In this document: positions 1-6,762 of the stretch, in pieces | Numbering within the stretch: position 1 is the stretch's first letter | How the letters are laid out: each line of letters opens with the position of its first letter | Assembly: GCA_900555225.1 (NCBI GenBank) | Contig: USKL01000043.1 | Span: forward strand, 1-9,281 | Reading direction: 5' to 3' | Source of the DNA: an uncultured Collinsella sp. | GTDB lineage: Bacteria; Actinomycetota; Coriobacteriia; Coriobacteriales; Coriobacteriaceae | DNA length: 9,281 bases | Notes under the pieces: model-generated | The model's input: only the letters and a program-made list of their open reading frames with translations | Databases searched by the model: none | What the model was told of the DNA's origin: nothing | Translations under genes and position numbers: made by a program

Positions 1-1577
1 CCGTGGGTCTCGCCGTCCATCCACAGCAGGTCCAGGTCGATGATGCGCGGACCGTTGGCCTTGGCCTTTTTGGAGCGGTCGCGCCCCAGCTCGGCCTCGA
101 TCTTCATGAGCTCGTCGAGCAGCACCAGCGGCGCCAGCTCGGTCTTAATCTCGATGACGGCGTTGGCAAACGCGTCCTGGCGCGTCTCGTAGGCCGGCTC
201 GCTCTCGTAAATCTTGGAGGAGTTGGACACGCAGGTGAGTGGAATCTCGGCGATCATCTCGCGTGCAGCGCGGATGTTGTCGCAGCGATGCCCCAGGTTG
301 GAGCCCACGGCCACAAACGCGCGGCGCGGCTGCGGCTTGGCAACCGCCCAGTAGCCGTTCAGGAACTGCGCAAAACCCGCGGCGTCGTGCACGCGCACGA
401 TGTTGGCACCGGCCTGGATGGCGCCCAGGCACACGCCAAACGTAGCGGCATCGCGCTCGGCGGCCTCGGTCACGCCCGAGACGGCGCCCACAAAGCGCTT
501 GCGCGACACGGCGCACATGAGCGGATAGCCCAGTGACGCCATCTTGGCAGTCTCGCGCTGGATGACGATGTCCTCGTTAGCCGACTTACCAAAGCCCGGG
601 CCAGGATCAATGCAGATGCGGTCGCGTGACACGCCGGCATGGATGAGCGTGCGGGCCTGGTCGGACAGAAAGCCCATGACGCGGCGCATGATGGGCGCCG
701 AATCGGGCAGGGTGAAGCGGCGGAGCTGCGAGGTGGGCACGTAGGCTTCCTCGCGGCGGGCGCTGCGGCGCATCATGGCGGCCAGGCGGTCATTGGACTC
801 CGATGCGGCCTCGGTGGCTGCGGGAGTGGCCTCGGGCGCGGGCGCGACGGTCTCGGCGGCAGTAGCCTGCTCGGCGGCCGGCGTCTCCTGCCCCAGTTCG
901 GTTACAGGCTCGGACGTGGGCTCCGGTTCGCCAAACGGCAGCGAGGGCTGCACCACGCCGCCCGGAAGCTTGGCCTCCGGCTTAGGCTCGCCCAGCAACT
1001 TGCCGCGACGGCGGCGAGCCGGCTTCTCGGCCTCACGCGCGGCCTCGGCAGCCGCCTCGCGCGCCTTCTCGGCAACAAACGCCGCTGCCGAGGTATCGAG
1101 CTGCACCGTCGCGTGCGTGCGGGCGGGTGCAGCGACCTCGCCGGCGTGCATCACGATGACGCCGCAGGTGCTCGTCTTAACAAACTCGACCATCTTGGGA
1201 TCGGTGAAGCCGGTCACGTCGTTGACGATCGAGGCGCCGCAGCGCACGGCCGCCTTGGCAACCGCCACGTGGCGCGTGTCGATCGAGACGATGGCACCCT
1301 CTTTGGCCAGCGCGCGCACAACGGGCAGCACGCGGCGAGCCTCCTCGTCGGGGTTGACCGGAGTAAAGCCGGGACGCGTGGACTCACCGCCCACGTCGAT
1401 GATGTCGGCGCCGGCGTCGAGCATCGCCAGGCCGTACTCGATGGCGGCATCGGGGTCGAAGTGCTCCCCGCCATCGCTAAACGAATCGGGCGTCACGTTG
1501 AGGACGCCCATGATGCGCGGACGGTCAAAGCTGAGCTCGTACTTTCCGCACCGCCATGTCTTGCTGTCGTTCGCCAT
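1..1577 (-). CDS. folP-folK: Fused dihydropteroate synthase / HPPK (FolP-FolK), 3' end cut off by the window edge
   Basis: Bifunctional folate enzyme. The DHPS part joins pABA to the pterin pyrophosphate; the HPPK part makes that pyrophosphate from ATP and hydroxymethyl-dihydropterin. 525 codons are visible and the frame is still open at base 3. DHPS motifs are NVTPDSFSDGG (27-37), DVGGESTRPG (61-70), SIDT (98-101), VNDVTG (118-123), VIVMHAG (140-146), DPGPGFGKS (about 325-333) and SRKRF (about 358-362). HPPK starts near residue 420 with AFVAVGSNLG, followed by YESEPAYETR and, near the edge, RIIDLDLL. Only the HPPK C-terminus should be missing. The ATG at 1577 has a strong Shine-Dalgarno sequence, TAGGAGGA, just upstream (1583-1590). 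Oddity: about 180 residues separate the MHAG and DPGPGFGK motifs, where a typical DHPS has about 50; the extra part is an Ala/Glu/Pro-rich, probably disordered insertion. The sirtuin gene lies 95 bp upstream on the same strand. Confidence 0.93.
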   Translation of the reverse strand, partial: MANDSKTWRCGKYELSFDRPRIMGVLNVTPDSFSDGGEHFDPDAAIEYGLAMLDAGADIIDVGGESTRPGFTPVNPDEEARRVLPVVRALAKEGAIVSIDTRHVAVAKAAVRCGASIVNDVTGFTDPKMVEFVKTSTCGVIVMHAGEVAAPARTHATVQLDTSAAAFVAEKAREAAAEAAREAEKPARRRRGKLLGEPKPEAKLPGGVVQPSLPFGEPEPTSEPVTELGQETPAAEQATAAETVAPAPEATPAATEAASESNDRLAAMMRRSARREEAYVPTSQLRRFTLPDSAPIMRRVMGFLSDQARTLIHAGVSRDRICIDPGPGFGKSANEDIVIQRETAKMASLGYPLMCAVSRKRFVGAVSGVTEAAERDAATFGVCLGAIQAGANIVRVHDAAGFAQFLNGYWAVAKPQPRRAFVAVGSNLGHRCDNIRAAREMIAEIPLTCVSNSSKIYESEPAYETRQDAFANAVIEIKTELAPLVLLDELMKIEAELGRDRSKKAKANGPRIIDLDLLWMDGETH

Positions 1578-1652
1578 GAACATCCTCCTAAAATGCCCAC
1601 GCCGCCGAGCTTGGAGAGCTGGCGGCGGGGTCGCTTTGCACTCAGTTTTTCT

Positions 1653-1683
1653 ATTGTATCCGCGCGCGCGGGCTAGAACGCAA
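1653..1683 (-). promoter_or_regulatory. Candidate promoter of folP-folK
   Basis: On the minus strand a TACAAT -10 hexamer (1653-1658) lies about 75 bases upstream of the folP-folK start, with a possible TTGCGT -35 (1678-1683) inside the 3' end of the sirtuin gene. The 19-bp spacing is longer than ideal and the spacer is a run of alternating CG. The -10 is convincing and the -35 is not. If real, folP-folK can be transcribed independently of the sirtuin gene. No terminator is visible in the gap between the two genes. Confidence 0.35.
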
Positions 1684-2425
1684 ACGCGGCCGCGATGTCG
1701 CAAGAAATCAGCAGGTCGGCATTTGCATCCTGATCGGTGGGAGCAAGGTTGCATATGGCCAGCGTATCGCCGGTAAAGTAACGCGTAAGGCCCGCCGCCG
1801 GATACACCACGAGCGAGGTCCCACCCACAATGAGGGCATCGGCCGCGGCGATGGCGGCAACGGCACCGGTCAGCACATGCTCATCGAGCGGCTCCTCGTA
1901 GAGCACTACATCGGGCTTGATGCGCCCGCCGCACGCAGGACACACAGGCGCACCCGCGGCGTCCTCGTGCTCGCGCGAGCAAATCCACTCGGCGCTATAG
2001 ACCGCGCCGCACGACTGGCAAATGTTGCGATGGACCGATCCGTGCAGCTCGAACACGCGTTGCGAGCCGGCCACCTGATGCAGGCCGTCGATATTTTGCG
2101 TCACCACGGCATCAAGCTTGCCGGCGCGCTCCAGCTCGGCCAGCTTGATGTGGCAGCGGTTGGGCTTAGCGTTAAGCGCGATCATCTTGGTGCGGTAAAA
2201 GTCGAAGAACTCCGCAGGATGCGCCTCGTAAAAGCTATGCGACAGTATGGTCTCGGGCGGATAGGCAAACTGCTGGTGATACAGGCCGTCCATGCTGCGG
2301 AAATCGGGGATGCCACTCGCCGTGGAAACGCCCGCGCCGCCAAAGAAGACCACGCGCTTGTGGGTATCAAAAAGCTCCGCCAGCGCGGCGGAGGCCTGCT
2401 TGGGATCCGATATTGCCTGCGTCAT
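1673..2425 (-). CDS. cobB: SIR2-family NAD-dependent protein deacylase (sirtuin), class with zinc site
   Basis: 250-residue sirtuin that removes acyl groups from lysines using NAD+, yielding nicotinamide and O-acyl-ADP-ribose; cytoplasmic. Visible motifs are the NAD-binding GAGVSTASGIPDFRS (30-44), TQNIDG (109-114), the catalytic histidine in HGS (H128), four zinc cysteines in two pairs (C136/C139 and C162/C165), and GTSL (202-205). All key positions are intact and the length is typical. A GTG at 2473 would add 16 residues (ending RRQGRRTH) that do not look like sirtuin sequence. I chose the ATG at 2425 because GGAGGA (2431-2436) sits 5 nt upstream. The symbol follows the bacterial CobB family; with only one such gene visible its acyl preference cannot be judged. 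It is divergent from xthA and runs toward folP-folK, possibly co-transcribed with it. Confidence 0.93.
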   Translation of the reverse strand: MTQAISDPKQASAALAELFDTHKRVVFFGGAGVSTASGIPDFRSMDGLYHQQFAYPPETILSHSFYEAHPAEFFDFYRTKMIALNAKPNRCHIKLAELERAGKLDAVVTQNIDGLHQVAGSQRVFELHGSVHRNICQSCGAVYSAEWICSREHEDAAGAPVCPACGGRIKPDVVLYEEPLDEHVLTGAVAAIAAADALIVGGTSLVVYPAAGLTRYFTGDTLAICNLAPTDQDANADLLISCDIAAAFAF

Positions 2426-2538
2426 ATGAGTCCTCCGTCCTTGTCTCCGGGACGGCGGCGTTCGCACTATCACTCGCGGACTCCGCCCCGCTCTTGTTGC
2501 GTTAATCTTAAGCCTGCCAACCCCGTCGAAAGGACACC
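2426..2538. promoter_or_regulatory. Divergent intergenic region between sirtuin gene and xthA
   Basis: Both flanking genes start here, so it must hold both promoters, but I see no hexamer pair good enough to place either. Candidate -10 elements are TAATCT (2503-2508) toward xthA and GATAGT (minus strand, about 2466-2471) toward the sirtuin; neither has a good -35. In the sirtuin leader a 6-bp inverted repeat (CCGTCC 2435-2440 with GGACGG 2450-2455, 9-nt loop) touches the Shine-Dalgarno sequence. Confidence 0.4.
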
Positions 2539-3357
2539 ATGCCTCAGACTTACACTTTCGCCTCGTGGAACGTCAACGGCCTGCGCGCCGTGCTCAAAAA
2601 GGACCCGAGCTTTATCCAGATCGCGCAAGAACTCGACGTCGATATCCTGGCGCTGCAAGAGACCAAGCTGCAGGAGGGCCAGGTCGATATCGACCTGCCC
2701 GGCTATCACCAAACCTGGAGCTACGCCGAGCGCAAGGGCTACTCGGGCACCGCGGTCTTTAGCCGCCAGGAACCGCTGCGCGTACTGCGCGCCGACGCGC
2801 TGTTACCCTACGCCGGCGAGGGCGAGGCGGCCGAGCTCGTGGCGCAGGCCACGACCGAGGGCCGCGTCTGCGCGCTGGAGTTCGACAAGTTCTGGTTTGT
2901 GGATGTCTACACTCCCAACGCGCAAAACGAACTCGCCCGCATCGACGTGCGCATGGCCTGGGACGATGCCTACCGCGGCTTTTTGAACGCGCTCGAGTGC
3001 GAGACCGGCAAACCCGTCGTGACCTGCGGCGACTTTAACGTTGCGCACGAGGAGATCGACCTTAAGAACCCCAAGTCCAACCGCGGCAACGCGGGCTTTT
3101 CGGACGAAGAACGCGGCAAGTTTACCGAGCTGCTCAACGCCGGCTTTACCGATACCTGGCGCACGGCTAATCCAGACGTCGAGGGCGTCTACAGCTGGTG
3201 GAGCTATCGCTTTAATGCCCGCAAGAACAACGCCGGCTGGCGCATCGATTACTTCTTGGTAAGTGATTCAATCGCCAATACCGTGCGCGACACCGGTATC
3301 CGCGGCGATATCTTCGGCAGCGACCACTGCCCCGTCACCCTCACGCTAGAGCTCTAG
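2539..3357 (+). CDS. xthA: Exodeoxyribonuclease III (AP endonuclease, ExoIII/XthA family)
   Basis: 272-residue enzyme of the endonuclease/exonuclease/phosphatase fold. The family cuts DNA 5' of abasic sites and degrades duplex DNA 3'-5' in base excision repair. The active site is complete: N11 in SWNVNGLR, metal ligand E41 in LQETK, Y124 in VDVYTPN, D165 and N167 in CGDFNVAHEEIDL, D237 in GWRIDYFL, and the terminal D262-H263 in GSDHCPVTL. The NPKSNRGNAGFSDEER segment is typical of ExoIII proteins. The start ATG is preceded by AAAGGA (2529-2534) and the family motif begins within ten residues of it, so the start is secure. It is a single gene, divergent from the sirtuin and convergent with the transporter operon. 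Nothing unusual is seen in its sequence. Confidence 0.96.
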   Translation: MPQTYTFASWNVNGLRAVLKKDPSFIQIAQELDVDILALQETKLQEGQVDIDLPGYHQTWSYAERKGYSGTAVFSRQEPLRVLRADALLPYAGEGEAAELVAQATTEGRVCALEFDKFWFVDVYTPNAQNELARIDVRMAWDDAYRGFLNALECETGKPVVTCGDFNVAHEEIDLKNPKSNRGNAGFSDEERGKFTELLNAGFTDTWRTANPDVEGVYSWWSYRFNARKNNAGWRIDYFLVSDSIANTVRDTGIRGDIFGSDHCPVTLTLEL

Positions 3358-3373
3358 CCCCAAGTAATTCCTC

Positions 3374-3416
3374 TAGGGGACAGAGGAAAACAGATCATGT
3401 GACCCCTCTCCCCCTA
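3374..3416. repeat. Imperfect hairpin with GGGGACAG / GTGACCCC-type arms, just after xthA
   Basis: TAGGGG (3374-3379) pairs with CCCCTA (3411-3416), and after a small bulge AGAGG (3382-3386) pairs with CCTCT (3405-3409), leaving an 18-nt loop. A competing short hairpin (CCTCT 3370-3374 with AGAGG 3382-3386) overlaps it. It begins 17 bases after the xthA stop. It could help end xthA transcripts, but there is no T-run after it. GGGGACAG and TGACCCC words are common in palindromic intergenic repeats of bacteria, so a degenerate REP-like copy is also possible. Confidence 0.5.
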
Positions 3417-3420
3417 TAAG

Positions 3421-3483
3421 TTGCGGTGGAATAGTTCCTGTTTGGGCAGCAAATAGCCAAAAACGAGAACTATTCCACCGCAA
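3421..3483. repeat. Perfect 17-bp inverted repeat (63-nt hairpin) between convergent genes
   Basis: Bases 3421-3437 (TTGCGGTGGAATAGTTC) are exactly complementary to 3467-3483. The 29-nt interior continues the pairing (GTTT with AAAC, then GGC 3445-3447 with GCC 3456-3458), giving one long hairpin with an 8-nt loop. It is symmetrical for both strands and lies 24 bases beyond the stop of the S-component gene, so it could act as a bidirectional transcript end or 3' stabiliser. It lacks the T-tract of an intrinsic terminator. A repeated palindromic element of the genome is the main alternative. Confidence 0.8.
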
Positions 3484-3507
3484 GTTCGTGAGGAAACGCG
3501 AAATGCC

Positions 3508-4221
3508 TTACAGCCCGTATTTCACGACGACACGGTTAATGCGACGGCACCAGGGCTTGTACAAGGCGGCCAAAAACACGCAGGTCGCGAGTCCGTGCGT
3601 GATATCGAACGGCACGGCGGTGGCAAGACGTGCCACGGCACCTGCCCAAGTAAGCGGCTGTACAAAACCAATGATGTCGTAGGCGTTGATCACAACGCCG
3701 TACAGCAAACCCGAAGCAAAGCCGTAGGTCAGCAGCGCCGGCATACGCACGGTGCCATCGGCGCGGTCGAATGCACCCGCATACGCCAGCGCACCGCCAA
3801 CGTATCCCACGAGCCCCCAGGCATACATCTGCCACGGCGTCCACATGCCCTGCCCAAAAAAGAAATTGCTGGTCAGCGCCGCCAACGCACCGACCATAAA
3901 GCCGTTACGACGACCGAGTGTCGCCCCGGCGATAATGGCGATGGCACTCACGGGTTTAAAGTCGGGAATGGGTCCAAACAGGATGCGCCCCGCCGCCGCC
4001 AGCGCCGCCAGCACCAGCGTGGGCATAATCTGACGCAGGCCTGGACGCGATGCCTCATAGCCCGCAAAGAACAGCGCAAGCACCAACGCCACCACAACCA
4101 GCATGGCCAACGCTGCCTGCTCAACACCCGCCAGCAACGCGGCAGCCATCACCGCCGGCACCGCCAACAACAGCGGGATCTCCAGTTTTGCAAGCAAACG
4201 CGAGAAACGACAGTCCGTCAT
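3508..4221 (-). CDS. ECF transporter substrate-binding (S) component, substrate not known
   Basis: 237-residue, very hydrophobic membrane protein with about six membrane segments (roughly 13-31, 36-53, 65-83, 91-118, 131-150, 163-186, with a further segment near 200-220). The conserved-looking core is RILFGPIPDFKPVSA (79-93) followed by LTSNFFFGQGMWTPWQM (116-132), a signature I associate with S components that travel with a double ATPase and a T component. In ECF importers this subunit binds the vitamin or metal and toppled against the T subunit releases it inside. A cobalamin-type (CbrT-like) or other vitamin substrate is possible but not shown. The ATG at 4221 is 4 nt after the ATPase stop and is preferred to an upstream TTG (4296) that would overlap the ATPase gene deeply. 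Last gene of the T-A-S operon. Confidence 0.85.
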   Translation of the reverse strand: MTDCRFSRLLAKLEIPLLLAVPAVMAAALLAGVEQAALAMLVVVALVLALFFAGYEASRPGLRQIMPTLVLAALAAAGRILFGPIPDFKPVSAIAIIAGATLGRRNGFMVGALAALTSNFFFGQGMWTPWQMYAWGLVGYVGGALAYAGAFDRADGTVRMPALLTYGFASGLLYGVVINAYDIIGFVQPLTWAGAVARLATAVPFDITHGLATCVFLAALYKPWCRRINRVVVKYGL

Positions 4222-4225
4222 CCCA

Positions 4226-5869
4226 TCACGCCCTATAGAACACGTTGTCGGCAAAGAAGTCGGCCGGGGACTCCATGCAGGCAATCTCGCCGTCAAACAT
4301 CATGGCGACGTCGTCGGCTACCTGCTCGGCAAAGTCCAAATCGTGCGTAGCCATGATGACGGTGCCGCCAGCCTTCGCATGGTCACGCAGGGCGCGGGCG
4401 ATGGTGCGGCGACTCTCCAGGTCCAAGCCCTTCGTGGGCTCGTCAAGCAGCAGCAGCTCGGGGCCGATCAGCAGCAGCTTTGCCAGTGCGAGCAGCTGGC
4501 GCTGTCCGCCCGAGAGGTCGTAGGGGTGGCGCGTCTCCAGGCCGTCCAGCCCCAAGCTCGCCGCGCGCTCCCGCGCCACGGTCTCGTCATATCCGCAGGC
4601 TGAAGCCCATTCCATCAGCTCGTCGCACACCGTCTCGGCAACCAGCAATGCTTTGGGATTCTGAGGCAGCAACGCCGCCGAGGCCGCTCCGCGCACCATG
4701 CGGCCGCGCTGCAGCTTGGCGGTCTTCGCCAGCACCGAGAGCATCGTCGACTTACCGCATCCGTTGCCGCCCACGATCGCATGCACCGCACCGGCCGAAA
4801 ACGACGCATCGAGCCCACGCAACACCCAGCCGGACGCTCGATCGTAGCGAAACCAACCTTCCGACAGGGTGGTAGCCGACCCAGCGTGCATTTTTTGGAG
4901 TATTCTGCTTCCATCCGTGCGCGAGAAGGCTTCCAAGCCGTTCTCGAGCGACGTTTGCGCCACAAATTCGGACGATTTGTCTAATTCCAAACTTTTTTTC
5001 GCGCTCGATACGCCCCCGGGCGGCTCCAGAGAGCCCAAATTGTCCTCACGCCTGCTGAATACTCCGTTTTTTGCACATCGGATGGCACCCCACCCCAACA
5101 TCTCATCGGAAAACAGCGATTCTCGGCGTCCCAAAGAAGCCATATCCGCCACTTCGCGCACGCGACCGCCCTCAATCCGGTACGCACGCGTCGCATACTC
5201 GAGCATCGGCCGCGGTTGATGCGTAGCCACAACAACCGTGCAGCCCAGCTCACGGTTCACGCGAAACAGCGCGTGCAGAAAATTCTTCTCGGCAACGGGA
5301 TCGAGCTGAGACGTGGGCTCGTCGAGTAGCAGCACACGCGGACGCAGCGCCAGGACGGCGGCAAGCGACAGCAGCTGCTTGCGGCCACCCGAAAGCGTGT
5401 CGGTATCGCGATGAAGCCAGTCCTCCAGACCAAAGAAATAGCTGGTCTCGGCAACACGGCGGCGCATCTCGTCGCGCGACACGCCCAGATTCTCTAGGCC
5501 AAACGCCATCTCGTGCCACACGGTCTCGCACACAATCTGGTTCTCGGGATCCTGGAACACATAGCCCACGCGCTCCGCCGATGCCCGCGCGTCCATGTCG
5601 GCAACGTTCTCGCCCAGCACGCGCGCATCGCCAGTGCGCTCGCCCGCCGGCGCGATCTCGGGCTTGAGCAGCGACAGCAGCGTCGACTTACCCGATCCGG
5701 TACCGCCAACAAGCAACGCAAATGCACCTTGGGGAACAGACCAGTCGAGCCCCTCGAGCACCGCAGCATCAGCATCGGGGTAGGCAAAGCTCAGGCTCCG
5801 CACCTCAATCGCCGGCATATCCGGGCCGCACGCCGCGCCCGACACCGGGCCCCTATCCAACCGAGCCAT
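4226..5869 (-). CDS. ECF transporter ATPase, two ABC domains fused in one chain
   Basis: 547-residue energising subunit with two complete ABC cassettes. Domain 1 (about 20-245): Walker A GGTGSGKST (55-63), Q-loop FQDPENQ (105-111), signature LSGGR (159-163), Walker B VLLLDEP (179-185), switch histidine H217. Domain 2 (about 336-530): Walker A GGNGCGKST (367-375), Q403, signature LSGGQ (452-456), Walker B LLLLDEP (472-478), H509. All ATPase residues are present in both, so both sites should work; the pair replaces the separate EcfA/EcfA' of other systems. The linker (about 250-335) is polar, matches neither domain and contains an inverted-repeat-rich stretch listed separately. The ATG at 5869 overlaps the T-component stop by 1 nt (TGATG) with AGAGG upstream; a second ATG at residue 18 (5818) also precedes all domain sequence, but coupling favours the first. 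Confidence 0.93.
   Translation of the reverse strand: MARLDRGPVSGAACGPDMPAIEVRSLSFAYPDADAAVLEGLDWSVPQGAFALLVGGTGSGKSTLLSLLKPEIAPAGERTGDARVLGENVADMDARASAERVGYVFQDPENQIVCETVWHEMAFGLENLGVSRDEMRRRVAETSYFFGLEDWLHRDTDTLSGGRKQLLSLAAVLALRPRVLLLDEPTSQLDPVAEKNFLHALFRVNRELGCTVVVATHQPRPMLEYATRAYRIEGGRVREVADMASLGRRESLFSDEMLGWGAIRCAKNGVFSRREDNLGSLEPPGGVSSAKKSLELDKSSEFVAQTSLENGLEAFSRTDGSRILQKMHAGSATTLSEGWFRYDRASGWVLRGLDASFSAGAVHAIVGGNGCGKSTMLSVLAKTAKLQRGRMVRGAASAALLPQNPKALLVAETVCDELMEWASACGYDETVARERAASLGLDGLETRHPYDLSGGQRQLLALAKLLLIGPELLLLDEPTKGLDLESRRTIARALRDHAKAGGTVIMATHDLDFAEQVADDVAMMFDGEIACMESPADFFADNVFYRA
4886..5076. repeat. Inverted-repeat-bounded segment inside the ATPase linker coding sequence
   Basis: On the plus strand, GTGCA-T6-GGAGTATTC (4886-4905) is mirrored by GAATACTCC-GTTTTT-TGCAC (5057-5076). 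Fourteen of 20 positions are complementary; the six in the middle are A/T tracts in the non-pairing orientation. Between the arms lie three smaller palindromes: CGAGAAGGCT with AGCC-g-TTCTCG (4922-4946), ACAAAT with ATTTGT (4962-4980), and GGCTC with GAGCC (5022-5035). The stretch codes for residues about 265-328 of the double ATPase, between the two ABC domains. It may be a small mobile or repeated element carried in frame, or paired binding sites. No flanking target duplication is visible. Confidence 0.55.
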
Positions 5870-6762
5870 CAGCCAAACCTCTTCTCATCAATCGCGTGCA
5901 ACGCGCAAGGCAGCACCATCCAGGCAGCGTACACGACATAGCCCAGCCACGGCGCCGGCACCGAGAGCTGCGGATAAAACGAATACTGCGTCGTCGCGGT
6001 CCACGCCACTGCCGCCGTGGCCACGCCAAACAGCGCAAGCCCAACCAGCGCGGCAACGTCGCTGAGTCCCAGTCGATACCGCGCATACGTCGTACGACGC
6101 GTCGCGGCACCCCACCCGCGTGAGCGCATCGCGTCCGCGCGATCCAGCGAATCTTCCATGCCCCAGCCCATCAACACGCTCGACGCCCGCAGGCGCGATC
6201 GCACGGGATCGGCCGGCGCGCGCCCCGGCACGTCAATCGCATCCTGCACCGCCAGCACCGTACGACCGCGGCGCAAAAACTGCGGGATAAGCCTCATGCA
6301 CATCGAGATCATGAGCGCGATCACCGGTGCGGCATTACCCAGCAGCGCGAGCACCTTGTCGTATTCGAGCATCGACGCCGCGGCCTCAAACCACAGCACG
6401 CTCGCCACAAACAGCCCACCCATGCACAGGCCATATACCATGCTCTCCAGATACACCGCGCGCATGCCAATGCGGAACAGCTCCGTCGAGCCCGAGGTGC
6501 CAAACAGTGGATTGACCAGCGCGATAATCAAAATCACCGGCAGCTGCCAGCGAAGCGCGCCCAGCGTGCGGGCAGCCCCACGCGTCGCAAATCCATACGC
6601 CAGCCCGCCCGCAAGTGACAGCGCAATCAGCACCGGCTGCATAGAGAACATGGTGAGCCCCAGCGTCAGCACTATATAGAGTGCCGGCACAGCCGGATGC
6701 GACATCGAGAACGCCGCGACGGGCTCGCCGCCAAACTCCTCTTGTATGTTGTCCACGGGCAC
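5869..6762 (-). CDS. ecfT: ECF transporter transmembrane (T) component
   Basis: 297-residue membrane scaffold that links the double ATPase to the S subunit. From the chosen start it opens with SHPAVPALY (21-29), typical of T components, then hydrophobic segments near 24-40, 42-58, 73-88, 107-125, 143-158, 235-255 and 270-288. The cytoplasmic coupling region (about 157-230) begins RLIPQFLRRGR and contains AMRSRGWG (211-218), the usual Arg-Gly coupling motif that contacts the ATPase. The first coupling motif, expected near 173-181, reads AIDVPGR and is less typical. Start: GTG at 6762 has GAGGGGA (6768-6774) 5 nt upstream. Alternatives are GTG at 6756 and a TTG at 6825 that would add 21 residues of weak character. 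First gene of the operon; its stop overlaps the ATPase start. Confidence 0.88.
   Translation of the reverse strand: MPVDNIQEEFGGEPVAAFSMSHPAVPALYIVLTLGLTMFSMQPVLIALSLAGGLAYGFATRGAARTLGALRWQLPVILIIALVNPLFGTSGSTELFRIGMRAVYLESMVYGLCMGGLFVASVLWFEAAASMLEYDKVLALLGNAAPVIALMISMCMRLIPQFLRRGRTVLAVQDAIDVPGRAPADPVRSRLRASSVLMGWGMEDSLDRADAMRSRGWGAATRRTTYARYRLGLSDVAALVGLALFGVATAAVAWTATTQYSFYPQLSVPAPWLGYVVYAAWMVLPCALHAIDEKRFG

Noticed and set aside
639..1776. Two long plus-strand frames (345 and 333 codons) opposite folP-folK
   Set aside because: Antisense shadows of the FolP-FolK frame, which has the family motifs and a strong ribosome binding site. Their products are repetitive Gly/Arg/Leu or Ala/Ser sequence.
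1877..2986. 369-codon plus-strand frame spanning the sirtuin gene and the start of xthA
   Set aside because: It runs antisense to the sirtuin and out of frame through xthA, both of which carry complete active sites.
4222..4296. TTG start at 4296 for the S component
   Set aside because: It would overlap the ATPase gene by about 70 bases and add 25 residues without membrane-protein character; the ATG at 4221 directly follows the ATPase stop.
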